Shown one piece after another: positions 24,434-33,777 of a DNA stretch of 59,631 nt; the stretch's first letter is position 1; each line of letters starts with the position of its first letter. Position numbers and translations under genes: made by a program. The DNA comes from Alphaproteobacteria bacterium (GTDB lineage: Bacteria; Pseudomonadota; Alphaproteobacteria; Caulobacterales; Parvularculaceae): assembly GCA_030433215.1 (NCBI GenBank), contig JAUIMC010000022.1, forward strand, positions 1 to 59,631, given 5' to 3'. Under the pieces are notes generated by a model. It did not search any database and was not told the DNA's origin. It was given only the letters and a program-made list of their open reading frames with translations.

Positions 24434-25705
24434 TTACGCGTTGCGGCGCTTTTTCATGAAACTCGACCACAACACGACATTGTCGCCGAAATTCGGCGGA
24501 GGCCGTCGCACCGGCGCAGGCTGGGGCGAGAAGAAAGCGGCGCCGGCAAGCGCGCTGACCATCGCCGCTGCGCCGAGCGAGGCGTAAAGACTGCCCTCGA
24601 GAAAGCCGAAGCCGGGCAAGTCCCCGGCTCGCCAGACGAGAAAGGCGGCGGCGATGAGCCCTGCGCCCAGGGGCGGGCGCAAGGCGGCGGCGTAGAGCAG
24701 GAGAAGCCCCATCAGCAGGAAATCCGGTGCGCCGAGCGGCGCCAGGGCGAGCGTTGCCGCAATGGCGATCATCAGATTGTCGACAGGCTTGAGCGCGCGG
24801 GTGCGTTTGCGTCCCGCCAGTCCGGCGGCGCAAACCGCCGCCAGGGCCAGCAGAACATAGAATACCGCGCCAAGATCCGGCGCGCCGATGGCTGCGAGGA
24901 GCCGGCTGAGGCCTGTCGCGGTGGCGGCGTTGGTCGGCTCGCCTCCGGCTGAGACCAGCGCGGCGGCGATGTCGACCCCTGGCGTCACCGCCAGCACCGG
25001 GACCGCCATCAGGAACGAAAAGATGCCGCCGAGAACGACGGCGCGGCGTCCATAAGCGGAAAGCCCCAGGGCGGCGATGAGAAGAAGCCCGATGGAAGGC
25101 TTCAGCAGCAACAGCGCGACCCCGCCGGCGCCAGCGAGATCGTGCTTTGCCGCCGCGCCGTAAAGGAGAAGGCTCGCGCCGAAATAGACAGGCGCCGACG
25201 CGCCGCTGAAGGCGAGCGCGGACCCGGTTGCGCCGGCGGTCAGGATGAAACCGGCATGAAGCAGGAACAGCGTCAGGAAAGAGAGCTCCTTGAGGCGGGC
25301 GGCGAGCTCGGTGTCGCCAAAGAGGGTCGACTGCGCCGCCATGTTCCGGAAGGCGGCGACATTGAGAGCGCTCGCCCCGAGAAGCAGCGCCGCCTGAAAG
25401 AAGAACCAGCCGCGCGAAGCCGCCAGCGGATCGAACAGCGAAAACAACGCGGCGAGGGGAAACCAGTTGGGCCCCGCCATCCACAATGCGTTTTCCGGAG
25501 CGACGCCTTGTGCGGCCGCAACAGCGGAAAATTCGTCTGTGTAAGGATTTCCGCCGCTGGTCCAGAAGTCGCCGGCGAGCCACAAGAGGCGAAACGCGTC
25601 CGCAGGCGCGGTCCAGTGCGCGCCTGCGAGCCAGGCGAGATGCGCCATACCGGCGAGAAACGCCGCGGGCGCAAGACAGGTCAGCAAGGATTTCGCCGCC
25701 GGCAT
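24434..25705 (-). CDS. GT87/DUF2029-like polytopic membrane protein
   Basis: A 423-residue protein with about ten or more membrane helices. The early sequence (WLAGDFWTSGGNPYTDEFSA, then a Trp-Phe-Pro segment before a hydrophobic helix) resembles the GT87/DUF2029 group of polyprenol-phosphate-sugar mannosyltransferase-like proteins, where an acidic pair in the first outer loop is catalytic. LLLLKPSIGLLL near the middle also fits. The family assignment is probable, the substrate unknown. A competing frame (24387-25583) is arginine-rich and has no membrane pattern, so it is a shadow. Confidence 0.7.
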   Translation of the reverse strand: MPAAKSLLTCLAPAAFLAGMAHLAWLAGAHWTAPADAFRLLWLAGDFWTSGGNPYTDEFSAVAAAQGVAPENALWMAGPNWFPLAALFSLFDPLAASRGWFFFQAALLLGASALNVAAFRNMAAQSTLFGDTELAARLKELSFLTLFLLHAGFILTAGATGSALAFSGASAPVYFGASLLLYGAAAKHDLAGAGGVALLLLKPSIGLLLIAALGLSAYGRRAVVLGGIFSFLMAVPVLAVTPGVDIAAALVSAGGEPTNAATATGLSRLLAAIGAPDLGAVFYVLLALAAVCAAGLAGRKRTRALKPVDNLMIAIAATLALAPLGAPDFLLMGLLLLYAAALRPPLGAGLIAAAFLVWRAGDLPGFGFLEGSLYASLGAAAMVSALAGAAFFSPQPAPVRRPPPNFGDNVVLWSSFMKKRRNA

Positions 25706-25796
25706 ATCCGGGCCCGCTTCATGAATAACGCAACAAAAGGCTTTCGAGCCTAGCCGCAGGCGGCTGAAAGCCGGGTTAAATTACGTCTCGCCTTGC

Positions 25797-25834
25797 AATT
25801 ATCGGGCGACGCAAGCCCCGGCGCCCCGATAATT
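25797..25834. repeat. Inverted repeat upstream of the GT87-like gene
   Basis: AATTATCGGG (25797-25806) and CCCGATAATT (25825-25834) are a perfect 10-base inverted repeat with an 18-base GC-rich loop, followed on the plus strand by TTGACTTTATTTT. It lies about 92 bases upstream of the GT87-like start and 143 beyond the M23 peptidase stop. It could end the peptidase transcript or be an operator; the sequence does not decide. Confidence 0.45.
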
Positions 25835-25976
25835 TTGACTTTATTTTATCGACGGGGCGGGCGGGCCTCTATGAGGCTGACTGGCTGGCGGCGGAACGGA
25901 TATCGCGCCCCAGGCGTTTCAATCACAAGGTTAATCATCAGGAGAAAGGCCCATGGGCGAGGCGCATATCGCGCAA

Positions 25977-27797
25977 TCAGAGCGCGCCCTGGGCGTTGCT
26001 GTTCTCGCGGGCGTAGAGGGCTTCGCGCTCTTCCTCAGGCATGCGCATGGCGTCGATCATCGCGCGGGTGGCCTTGAAACGCTCAAGCGCCGAGCCGTCG
26101 AGTTTCTTGCCGGTCGTCTTGATCTTCAGGCGCTGCGGGTTCACTGCCTGGCCGTTAAGGTGGACCTCGTAATGAAGGTGCGGGCCGGTGGAGCGCCCCG
26201 TGGTGCCCACATAGGCGATGATGTCGCCCTGGCGCACGCGCTTGCCGGCGCGCATGCCCCGGGCGAAGCCGTTCAGATGGGCGTATGCCGTCTCATAGCC
26301 GTTGGCGTGGCGGATTTTGACGTAATTGCCGAAAGAGCCGTAGCGGTTGGCGCGCTGGACGACGCCGTCGCCGGCGGCCTTGATCGGCGTGCCGCGCGGA
26401 GCGGCGAAATCGACGCCCTTATGGGCGCGGCGATAGCCGAGGATGGGATGTTTGCGCGTGCCGAAGCCGGAGGAAAGCCGCGCGCCGTCGATCGGGGTCT
26501 TCATGAGCAGGCGCCGCGCGCTCTGTCCGGTGGCGTCATAGAAATCCGACGTCTCGCCGTCTTCGGAAAAGCGGTAATAGCCTTTTTCCCGGGAGCGGCC
26601 GCGCCAGTTGAGGCGCGCATAAAGAATGTCTCCGACGGAGACCATCTTGCCGCGGTCGTCGTAATTGACCTCAAAAATCGCTTCGAATTCGTCGCCGCCG
26701 AAAATTTCGCGCTGGAAGTCGACGTCATAGGAAAAGGCGTCGGCGAGATCCGCAATGATCTGGTCGGGCGCGCCGACATGCTTGGCGGAGAGGTAGAGGC
26801 TGCCATTGATCTGGCCGGCGATGGACATGACGCGCGAGGTCAGCGGCACAGTCTTCTTTTCTGCAAGGATTTCGCCGTCGGCTGCGCGGTGAAGAAGAAT
26901 GCGGTTTTCCGGGTCGGCGCGGAATTCAAGTCCGAGAAGCTGGGCCTGCGGTTCGGCGCCGGCCGAGGCGAGTTCGAAAAGCGTCTGGTTGCGCCAGCCG
27001 AGTGTCAGGGCCAGTTCCTGACCGGGCAGGAGGCGGCGGAGGTTTTGATGCTCCCCGAAAGCGTAGGCGGCCTGGTTGGCGTCCGCCGCGCTGACGCCGG
27101 CGCGTTTCAGCGCATCGACGAAATTCTCTCCGCGATTGATCCGGATACGGAGCTCTTGAGGTTCGCGCGCCATGTCGGCGGCCAGCGCAATGGCGGGCGG
27201 CGTGCGGTGGATTTCCTTGCGGTCGATGTCGCTGGCGAAAAAGAAGGGCGGCGGCTGGTCGTCGGGCGAGGCGTATTCGACGCCGCCGAGACGCATGGGG
27301 CGCGGCAACGGGGCGACAGGTTTGGGCGCCGGCGCTTCGGGTTTGAGGCTCGGCGCGACGCCGGCCGTCTGGATGAGGCCGTCCGGAACCGTCGCTGGTT
27401 CAGGTTTGAGCTGGGGAACAGGGCCATCCGGCGCGCCTGCCGTTTCCCCGCCGGCGAGCGCCCTGTCCGTATTGGCGGCGACGCTGGCGCGCGCGGCCCG
27501 GGATTCCGCCAGGGCCTCGGCGACTGTCATTTGCCCAGCGGGCGCGATTTCGGCAGGGGCGGCCTTGGCGGTCTGGGCGTCGGATGCGACAGAGGCCGGC
27601 GCAGGAACGGGGACGGTCGCGTCAGCGAGCCGGTCAGGGCCGGAAGCGGCGGAAAACATCAAAAAACCGCCGCCGGCGAGAAGGATGGTCAGCGCCGCGG
27701 CCAGCGCCGCCGGGCCGCGCCGCTTGCGCTCAAGCGGGCAGTAGGCGTCGCCTACGCCTGTAAAGGTTTGACCTGTATGAACAAACTCGCCTGTCAT
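25977..27797 (-). CDS. M23 family metallopeptidase (peptidoglycan hydrolase)
   Basis: About 606 residues with one N-terminal membrane helix (LAAALTILLAGGGFLMF), a long Ala/Pro-rich periplasmic linker, a LysM/OapA-like middle region (IRINRGENFVDALKRAGVS) and a C-terminal M23 domain. The zinc ligands are present in RRAHKGVDFAAPRGTPI and GPHLHYEVHLNG. M23 enzymes cut peptide cross-links of peptidoglycan, and both metal motifs are intact. ATG 27797 was used; a TTG at 27896 would add 33 residues. It is divergent from the ydbH homologue. Confidence 0.88.
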   Translation of the reverse strand: MTGEFVHTGQTFTGVGDAYCPLERKRRGPAALAAALTILLAGGGFLMFSAASGPDRLADATVPVPAPASVASDAQTAKAAPAEIAPAGQMTVAEALAESRAARASVAANTDRALAGGETAGAPDGPVPQLKPEPATVPDGLIQTAGVAPSLKPEAPAPKPVAPLPRPMRLGGVEYASPDDQPPPFFFASDIDRKEIHRTPPAIALAADMAREPQELRIRINRGENFVDALKRAGVSAADANQAAYAFGEHQNLRRLLPGQELALTLGWRNQTLFELASAGAEPQAQLLGLEFRADPENRILLHRAADGEILAEKKTVPLTSRVMSIAGQINGSLYLSAKHVGAPDQIIADLADAFSYDVDFQREIFGGDEFEAIFEVNYDDRGKMVSVGDILYARLNWRGRSREKGYYRFSEDGETSDFYDATGQSARRLLMKTPIDGARLSSGFGTRKHPILGYRRAHKGVDFAAPRGTPIKAAGDGVVQRANRYGSFGNYVKIRHANGYETAYAHLNGFARGMRAGKRVRQGDIIAYVGTTGRSTGPHLHYEVHLNGQAVNPQRLKIKTTGKKLDGSALERFKATRAMIDAMRMPEEEREALYARENSNAQGAL

Positions 27798-27995
27798 TCG
27801 CGCCTGGCCGCTGGTTTCCTGGGCCCATTCAAGTTTCTGGCCAGCCTGCCGGCCGTCGCCGTCCGCAATCCTCGCACGCCTCGCCAAAGCCCGCAATTTT
27901 TTGCATGCTTAACCGACGAGCCGCCGCATTAAACGAAATTGGCGTTAACTAATAGAGAAATAGAGCGGTCGTGTTTGAGGGAATGGGGTAACACC

Positions 27996-30860
27996 ATGCG
28001 GGCGGCGCGTTTTCTGGCGATCTTGCTGGCGCTTGCGGCGATCCTCGCCGCACTCGTCTATGCGTTCCGGCTGCCTGTCGCGGGGTATGCCGTGCGGCGC
28101 GCGATGGCTGGCGCCGGCCTCGAAAATCCGGCCGCGCGCGTGACGGCGTTAAGCTTTGCCGGCGCGCGTTTGGAAGAGGTGGCGGCGGGCCCCTCCGGCG
28201 CGCGCGATTTCGATATTGAAGCCGTCGAGGCTGATTTTCGTCCCGGGCGCTTGTGGGCGGAGAGAAAAGCCGACGCGATACGCATCGGTCCTGGCGAGGC
28301 GCGGGTCACCGTCCATGACGACGGACATATTTCCCTTGCGGGCTTTGAAACCGGCGGCGGGGAGACGTCCGGCGGCGGCGCGCTGCCATTCGACCGTTTG
28401 TTTCTTCAAGACGTCACGCTCTTTGTGACGGCTCCTGAAGGAGAAGCGACCGGCGCCGTCAATGCGCAATACGACATCGCGCAAGGAGGCGCAGGGGCGG
28501 TTACTCTCGAGGCTGAGCGTCTTGTCTGGAGCGGCGTGACGCTGTCGGACCTAAAAGGAATGGCGAGCGTTGATTTGTCCGCAGAGGGACAGGCTTCGCT
28601 GACGGCGGATCTTGCCGGGAACGTCGAAACGGCGGATGCGGCGGCGCGCGATCTGAGCGTAACGCTGAAAGGCGAGGCCGCTTCCTGGCGTGATGCGGCG
28701 AATGGCGCTTTGGAAGCGCTGCAAGGCAAGGCGCGCCTGCGCGTTTCGGCGCCGACCATTGAAATCAAGAACGCCGACGCCCAAAAATTCTTGAGCGCCG
28801 GGCATATGCAGGCTGTCTTCGGTGAGGAAGTCCGCGAAGCGGCGGTCGCCGGCGCTGTCAACATCGACTTCTCGCAAGGAGCGGTGACAGCACGCCTTGC
28901 GGATGAAACGCCCCTCGAACTGGAAACGCCGGACGGGGCTTCCCTTACGCTTACGCGCCAAGGCGACGCGCCGCTGTATATGCGCGAAGGCGCAAATGAG
29001 CGCGCTTCCTTTCGCTTTGCCCTGGAGAGCGCCGGCGCTGATGTCTCCGGAAATGCGGACTTCTCGCGCGGAGATGGCGAATGGCGTCTTGCCGCGCCCA
29101 TCGAGGTCGCGGAATTTTCTTCCGAGACTTTGTCCCTGGGCGGAAGCCGCCTTGACGTGTCCGCGACATCGCGCGACGGAGCCGTCGATGCTGAGATTGC
29201 GCTTAAGTCCGGCCTCAAACACCTGAAAGTCGGCAGACTGACCATATCCGACGCGCCTTTCTCCGGCGTCTTCGGCGTGAAAGCGAATATGAACGCCCGG
29301 CGTGCGAGCATTGTCAGCAAGAACGAGTGTTTCGCGATAGAGCGCGTACGCGGTCAGATCCCCCAGCAAAATCTGGAGACACGCCTGACCGCCGTCACCT
29401 TGTGCAATGGCGGCGAGGCTCTCGCTGTCGTCAACTGGAGCGACGCCGCGATTTTCACGCTCGCCGGGGAGCTTGCGGCGAAGACTGCGATGTTCCGAAT
29501 GGGCGAGACCCGCGCCGAAGGCCGCCCGCCCACGATCCGTTTTGATGCGTCTTATTCGCCCAGCGAGAATACGACCTCCGTTTCGGGAACGGCGGCGCAG
29601 GGCGCCATGATATTGAATGACGCGCTCGACATGGCCGGCGTTGACGGACGGTTCGATTTCAAACTCGACGCCGAGACCTTAAGGGCGACGGCGAGCGTCG
29701 ATCGGCTCCGCATCGCCCAGCATCTCAAAAAGGAAGGGGATGTGCGTCTGGTCGCGCCGGTGCTCGCCGCCGGAGAGGCGTCTCTTGAAGGAGGCGAGGC
29801 GTTGTTCGCCTATACGCTGACAACGCCGGAGGGCTATCGGCTTGGCCGCGGGGAGGGCGTGCACGCCATGCTCACGGCGACCGGCGAAACCGCTTTCTCC
29901 CTCGGCAGCCTTGTCTTCACCCCCGGCGCCTTGCAGCCCAACAGGATATCGCCAGCCCTCAAAGGCATAGTCGACGCCGCCGAGGGGGGCATGGACGGGA
30001 CGGTTCGGTTCGCCTGGTCGCCGGACGGGGTGACCTCGGGCGCGGACTTCCAGTTCAACGAGATTTCATTCGCGGGACCGACCCGGGCCGTGACGCGCAC
30101 CTCGGGTCTTAATGGAAGCGTTCAGCTTACAGACCTTCTGCCCCTAAAGACCGAGGGGTTGCAGACCATCACGGTGAACGCGGTCGACATGGACGCGCTC
30201 CAGCTCGAGCAAGGCGCCATCACCTTCGAAATGCCTGGCGACAACAGCATTCATCTCGCGCAAGCCGAATTTCCCTGGTTCGGCGGAACCCTCGGCGTCT
30301 ATGACGCGAGAGCGGCGTTTTCAGGCGAGGCCGTGATTCCGCTGCGGGCGGACAAGACTGACCTGGCGAAGCTCCTGGACTATGTCGAGGTCGAGGGACT
30401 TTCGGGAGAAGGCATCCTGAGCGGCGAGCTGCCCATTCTTTTCGAGGAAGGAAGGGCGCGGATCGAAAACGGCTATTTCCAATCGGAAGGGCCGGGCGTC
30501 TTGAGATATGTAGGCAAGGGGACGGACGCTGCGTCCGAGCGCAATGAGAATGCGGATATAGCTTTCGATCTGTTGCGTGATTTTCGCTATCAGTCGATGA
30601 GGGTGGAGATCAGCGGTCCGCTCGACGGCGACCTCGATTTCGTCGTGGACCTCGAAGGCGCTGGCGAAATCACCCTGAAAAACCAGGCGATGATCAAGGA
30701 AGGCAAGGGCCGCATTCCGGCGCGCTATACAATCAGTCTTGAGGCGCCGCTGCTGGCGCTCATCAATCAGGCGCGGCTGTCGCAGGACTTCATGCTGCAA
30801 TATGAACAGATGCAGGAGGGGCGCGCGTCTGACGACGGCCAGGCGGAGGATAGCCAATGA
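27996..30860 (+). CDS. ydbH: YdbH-like intermembrane phospholipid transport protein
   Basis: A 954-residue AsmA-like protein with one N-terminal membrane helix (FLAILLALAAILAALVYAF) and a very long beta-rich periplasmic body, ending in the YdbH C-terminal region (SGEGILSGELPILFEEG, FDLLRDFRYQSMRVEISGP). YdbH is known to work with TamB and YhdP in moving phospholipids to the outer membrane. The ynbE and ydbL homologues directly follow, as in Escherichia coli, which strongly supports the call. ATG 27996 precedes the helix and is preferred to upstream codons. Confidence 0.88.
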   Translation: MRAARFLAILLALAAILAALVYAFRLPVAGYAVRRAMAGAGLENPAARVTALSFAGARLEEVAAGPSGARDFDIEAVEADFRPGRLWAERKADAIRIGPGEARVTVHDDGHISLAGFETGGGETSGGGALPFDRLFLQDVTLFVTAPEGEATGAVNAQYDIAQGGAGAVTLEAERLVWSGVTLSDLKGMASVDLSAEGQASLTADLAGNVETADAAARDLSVTLKGEAASWRDAANGALEALQGKARLRVSAPTIEIKNADAQKFLSAGHMQAVFGEEVREAAVAGAVNIDFSQGAVTARLADETPLELETPDGASLTLTRQGDAPLYMREGANERASFRFALESAGADVSGNADFSRGDGEWRLAAPIEVAEFSSETLSLGGSRLDVSATSRDGAVDAEIALKSGLKHLKVGRLTISDAPFSGVFGVKANMNARRASIVSKNECFAIERVRGQIPQQNLETRLTAVTLCNGGEALAVVNWSDAAIFTLAGELAAKTAMFRMGETRAEGRPPTIRFDASYSPSENTTSVSGTAAQGAMILNDALDMAGVDGRFDFKLDAETLRATASVDRLRIAQHLKKEGDVRLVAPVLAAGEASLEGGEALFAYTLTTPEGYRLGRGEGVHAMLTATGETAFSLGSLVFTPGALQPNRISPALKGIVDAAEGGMDGTVRFAWSPDGVTSGADFQFNEISFAGPTRAVTRTSGLNGSVQLTDLLPLKTEGLQTITVNAVDMDALQLEQGAITFEMPGDNSIHLAQAEFPWFGGTLGVYDARAAFSGEAVIPLRADKTDLAKLLDYVEVEGLSGEGILSGELPILFEEGRARIENGYFQSEGPGVLRYVGKGTDAASERNENADIAFDLLRDFRYQSMRVEISGPLDGDLDFVVDLEGAGEITLKNQAMIKEGKGRIPARYTISLEAPLLALINQARLSQDFMLQYEQMQEGRASDDGQAEDSQ

Positions 30861-31001
30861 GGCCGAAATGCAGCGCTTCAGCGGCCGCCGGCGCCGATTT
30901 TCCGCCTATTTTTCGCCCCATGACTGGGCTAGGATCGGCGAAAAGTCAGATATGGCTCATTGAGCCGATTGGATAAACTTCAGGGCGGAGGGCGATCCCC
31001 T

Positions 31002-31205
31002 ATGATGAGAGTGAAACAGTGGAGACTTGCGGTTCTGGCGTCATTTGCGGCGCCGGCCATGCTTGCCTGCACCACGGTGACTTTGAAGGGCGATAAGGAC
31101 GAACCCATTGTCGTCAATCTCAACGTCAAGATCGACCAGGAAGTCCGCGTCAGGCTCGATCGCGAGATAGAGGATCTGATCGCGGACAATCCGGACATTT
31201 TCTAA
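31002..31205 (+). CDS. ynbE: YnbE-like lipoprotein
   Basis: A 67-residue lipoprotein: short basic start, hydrophobic core and lipobox ending at the Cys of PAMLACTTV, followed by the conserved PIVVNLNVKIDQEV and DLIADNPDIF. YnbE is thought to multimerise in the outer membrane and continue the beta bridge made by YdbH. The ATG at 31002 is used because a GGAGG ribosome site precedes it; the TTG 42 bases upstream is less likely. Ten bases separate it from ydbL. Confidence 0.88.
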   Translation: MMRVKQWRLAVLASFAAPAMLACTTVTLKGDKDEPIVVNLNVKIDQEVRVRLDREIEDLIADNPDIF

Positions 31206-31215
31206 GGGGAGCGAC

Positions 31216-31572
31216 ATGGAACAGTCATTGAAGAAAATTCTGGCGGCGGCCGTTCTGGCGGCCGGGCTTGCAACGGCCGCGGCGCCGGCTTTAGCAGCGA
31301 GCGCGCTTGTCGAGAACGCCAAGAACAATTGCGTGATCGGCGAGCAGGCCGACGGCTATCTCGGCGTCGTGAGCGGGGCTGACGCCAGCGAGGCGCTGCG
31401 CCGGGAAGTGCGCGACATCAACCAGCAGCGCAAGGCGGCCTATGCGCAGCTCGCCCGGCGCAACGGCGTCACGGTCGAGGTCACGGCGGCGCTGACGGCC
31501 GAGAAGCTGATGAATCAGGCGACTTCTGGCCAATGCGTGCGCCTCGACTCAGGCGAGTGGGTAAAACGCTAG
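31216..31572 (+). CDS. ydbL: YdbL/DUF1318 family periplasmic protein
   Basis: A 118-residue protein with a clear signal peptide (cleavage near APALA-AS). The mature part has VIGEQADGYLGVVSG, EVRDINQQRKAAYAQLARRNGVTVE and a final SGQCVRLDSGEWVKR, matching YdbL/DUF1318; two cysteines may pair. In the current model, YdbL controls YnbE multimerisation in the YdbH bridge. It has a good AGGGGAG ribosome site and completes the three-gene operon. Confidence 0.9.
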   Translation: MEQSLKKILAAAVLAAGLATAAAPALAASALVENAKNNCVIGEQADGYLGVVSGADASEALRREVRDINQQRKAAYAQLARRNGVTVEVTAALTAEKLMNQATSGQCVRLDSGEWVKR

Positions 31573-31610
31573 ATTCAATTTAACGCCTTGCGGCGGCGAA
31601 TCAGGGATAA

Positions 31611-31638
31611 GGGGACTCCCGTAAAAATGAGAGTCCCC
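31611..31638 (+). promoter_or_regulatory. Hairpin just before the chpT start
   Basis: GGGGACTC (31611-31618) and GAGTCCCC (31631-31638) form a perfect 8-base stem with a 12-base loop, ending 4 bases before the chpT ATG. No ribosome site lies in the usual place. An out-of-frame ATG inside the loop (31627) opens a 16-codon reading frame that overlaps the chpT start. The element could end the ydbL message or control chpT translation. Confidence 0.5.
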
Positions 31639-31642
31639 GCCC

Positions 31643-32299
31643 ATGTCCGAAGCCCAGAATCTCACACCGCCGGATGACAACGAGCCGGACCCGCTCGCGC
31701 TGGCCTCGCTGCTTTCCTCGCGGGTCTGTCACGATCTCATCAATCCGGTCGGCGCGCTGCGTTCGGGGCTGGAAGTCCTGGACGATCCCTCCATGGAAGG
31801 GGCCATGCGCGATGCGGCGATGGACCTTGTGCGCGACGGGGCCCAGAAAGCTGTGGCGCTCCTGTCTTACGCGCGTCTTGCCTATGGCGCGGCCGGCGGC
31901 TTCGGCGCCCAGATCAGCCTAGAGGACGCGCAAAAGGCGCTTGCCGACCTCTTCGCCGTCACCAAGGCCGAACTCAAATGGGGCATCGGCACGGGGCTCG
32001 CAGCGAAAGAAAACGTGAAGGTCCTTATGGTGCTTGCTTATGCGGCCGCTGATTGCGTGCCCCGCGGCGGCGTCGTCACCCTCGAGGGCGACATTGAAAA
32101 TTTCACGCTCCACGTAACCGGCAAGAAAGTGCTGCTCAATGAAAGCCTCGTGCGGGCGCTGGGCGGCGACGCATCGGAGATGACGCCGAAATTCACGCCG
32201 GCGCTCATCGCCTCGCAGCTTGTTGCAAGCCGCGGCGGCGCGATCCGCGTCGAACGGACCGAAGATTCGGTGACATTCAAGGCGTCCTTCGGATCGTAA
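31643..32299 (+). CDS. chpT: Histidine phosphotransferase ChpT
   Basis: The 218-residue protein resembles ChpT, which passes phosphate from CckA to CtrA and CpdR in the alphaproteobacterial cell-cycle circuit. LLSSRVCHDLINPVGALRSGLEVLDDP contains the phospho-accepting His (about residue 30) within a DHp-like helix, and the C-terminal half is a degenerate HATPase-like domain without ATP-binding boxes, as in ChpT (ending in IASQLVASRGGAIRVE). A single-domain response regulator follows within 100 bases. CckA and CtrA are outside this window. Confidence 0.9.
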   Translation: MSEAQNLTPPDDNEPDPLALASLLSSRVCHDLINPVGALRSGLEVLDDPSMEGAMRDAAMDLVRDGAQKAVALLSYARLAYGAAGGFGAQISLEDAQKALADLFAVTKAELKWGIGTGLAAKENVKVLMVLAYAAADCVPRGGVVTLEGDIENFTLHVTGKKVLLNESLVRALGGDASEMTPKFTPALIASQLVASRGGAIRVERTEDSVTFKASFGS

Positions 32300-32396
32300 A
32301 GGCGGGGTTAACGCGATCCCTGTCAGGACGTTAATCCCGTGCTAACGCGGGGGCGTCAGAATATGGGTCTGATCCACTGGAACGGACCCTAAGGCC

Positions 32397-32795
32397 ATGA
32401 CCTCCCCGAAAATCTGTCTTGTCGTCGATGATTCCGAGCTGATTCGCGAAATTGCGATCCGGATCATCAATGATCTCGGTCTTGAGGCCGACGGCGTCGC
32501 CAACGCCGCGCAGGCCGCAGAGTTCTGCCGCGAGAAGGCGCCTGCGGCGGTTTTTCTCGACTGGGACCTGCCCTCCATGGGCGCGCTCGATTTCCTGCGC
32601 GAAGCGGCGAGTCTCGAAGGCGAACGGCCCGCGATCATCCTGTGCGCCACCGAGAACGACCATCAGCAATTCACGCTGGCCAAGGCCGCGGGCGCGGCGC
32701 ATCACATCCTGAAGCCTTTCGACAAGCATGTTCTGGCGGCCAAGCTCGCCGAGATCGGCCTGATCGAGAATCCGCCCGCCGCCGCCAACGCGTAA
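32397..32795 (+). CDS. Single-domain response regulator (CheY-like)
   Basis: A 132-residue receiver domain without an output domain. The acidic pair is in CLVVDDSELIREIA, the phospho-acceptor Asp in VFLDWDLPSMGALDFL, the Thr in ILCATEND and the Lys in HHILKPFDKHVL; all key residues are intact. Its place directly after chpT suggests that it takes phosphate from ChpT or modulates it, but it could be served by another kinase. It is not assigned to CpdR or DivK because the local sequence does not decide. Confidence 0.88.
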   Translation: MTSPKICLVVDDSELIREIAIRIINDLGLEADGVANAAQAAEFCREKAPAAVFLDWDLPSMGALDFLREAASLEGERPAIILCATENDHQQFTLAKAAGAAHHILKPFDKHVLAAKLAEIGLIENPPAAANA

Positions 32796-32871
32796 GGTAG
32801 GGCAGGCCAAAAAAGCACCCCGCCCGCACATTGTCATAGTGCGGCCATGGGAACGGGTTTAAGAGCGGGGC

Positions 32872-33687
32872 ATGACGCTTCTTCAGCTTGTCGTTCTGGC
32901 GATCATTCAGGGGATCACGGAGTTTCTTCCGATCTCGTCCTCGGCGCATCTAATCCTGGCGCCGGTTGTCGTCGACGGCTGGGCCGATCAGGGCCCGCTG
33001 ATCGACATCGCCGCCCATGTGGGTTCGCTCGCCGCCGTGCTTCTGTATTTCCGCGCCGAGACGGCGATGCTGGTTCGCGGCGGCGTCGATACGCTGCGCT
33101 TCAAACCGAGCGACGACCGCAAGCTGTTTCTTTTCATCGCCGTGGCCACCATCCCGACGCTGGCGCTCGCGGCCGTCTTTGTTCTGTTCGACATTACCGA
33201 CGCCTTGCGCTCGCCCGTGGTCATCGGCTGGACCAGCATTATTTTCGGCGCGCTGCTCTGGCATGGAGACCGCTCGAAGGGAACCCGCGAGGGGCTCGGC
33301 GCCATCACCTGGCGCGACGCCGTCGCCATCGGCCTGGCGCAGATGATCGCGCTCATTCCCGGCGTGTCGCGGTCCGGGATCACCATGACCATGGGCCGGT
33401 ATCTGGGGCTCGGCCGTCCGGAAGCGGCGCGTTTTTCCATGCTGCTCGCCATTCCGACCATTCTCGCGCTCGGATTTTTCGCCGCTATCGAGATCGCCAG
33501 GGAAGGCGCGGGCGCAACCATGGCGAGCGCCGCCATTGTCGCCGCGCTCTCCTTTGTTTGCGCTTACGCGGCGATCGCCGCGCTGATGCGGCTGACGCGC
33601 AGCATCAGCTTCACGCCTTTCGTGATCTACCGGATCATTTTCGGCGTCCTTCTTCTCGCCATGGCGGGTTCGCTGACGGCAGGCTGA
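32872..33687 (+). CDS. uppP: Undecaprenyl-diphosphate phosphatase
   Basis: Membrane enzyme that dephosphorylates undecaprenyl pyrophosphate to recycle the lipid carrier for peptidoglycan and other wall polymers; it also gives bacitracin resistance. The 271-residue protein has the two signature blocks GITEFLPISSSAHLIL (residues about 14-29, catalytic Glu) and LIPGVSRSGITMTMG (near 160, catalytic Arg), with about eight membrane helices. Length and motifs are normal. It stands alone between the regulator and the dehydratase. Confidence 0.95.
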   Translation: MTLLQLVVLAIIQGITEFLPISSSAHLILAPVVVDGWADQGPLIDIAAHVGSLAAVLLYFRAETAMLVRGGVDTLRFKPSDDRKLFLFIAVATIPTLALAAVFVLFDITDALRSPVVIGWTSIIFGALLWHGDRSKGTREGLGAITWRDAVAIGLAQMIALIPGVSRSGITMTMGRYLGLGRPEAARFSMLLAIPTILALGFFAAIEIAREGAGATMASAAIVAALSFVCAYAAIAALMRLTRSISFTPFVIYRIIFGVLLLAMAGSLTAG

Positions 33688-33777
33688 GAACGCCGCGATA
33701 ACGCCTGAAATAGGCCTTGGCCGCGGCGGAATTTGGCGTCACAAGTCTTCCTGACAATCTGCTTTTTGAGGTGTTTC

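Noticed and set aside
24387-25583. 398-codon frame overlapping the GT87-like gene on the same strand
   Set aside because: Arg-rich, without membrane helices; the overlapping frame has a clear polytopic membrane pattern and an ATG start.
25953-27932. 659-codon open frame on the plus strand
   Set aside because: Antisense to the M23 peptidase, whose zinc motifs are intact; the plus-strand product has no recognisable motif.
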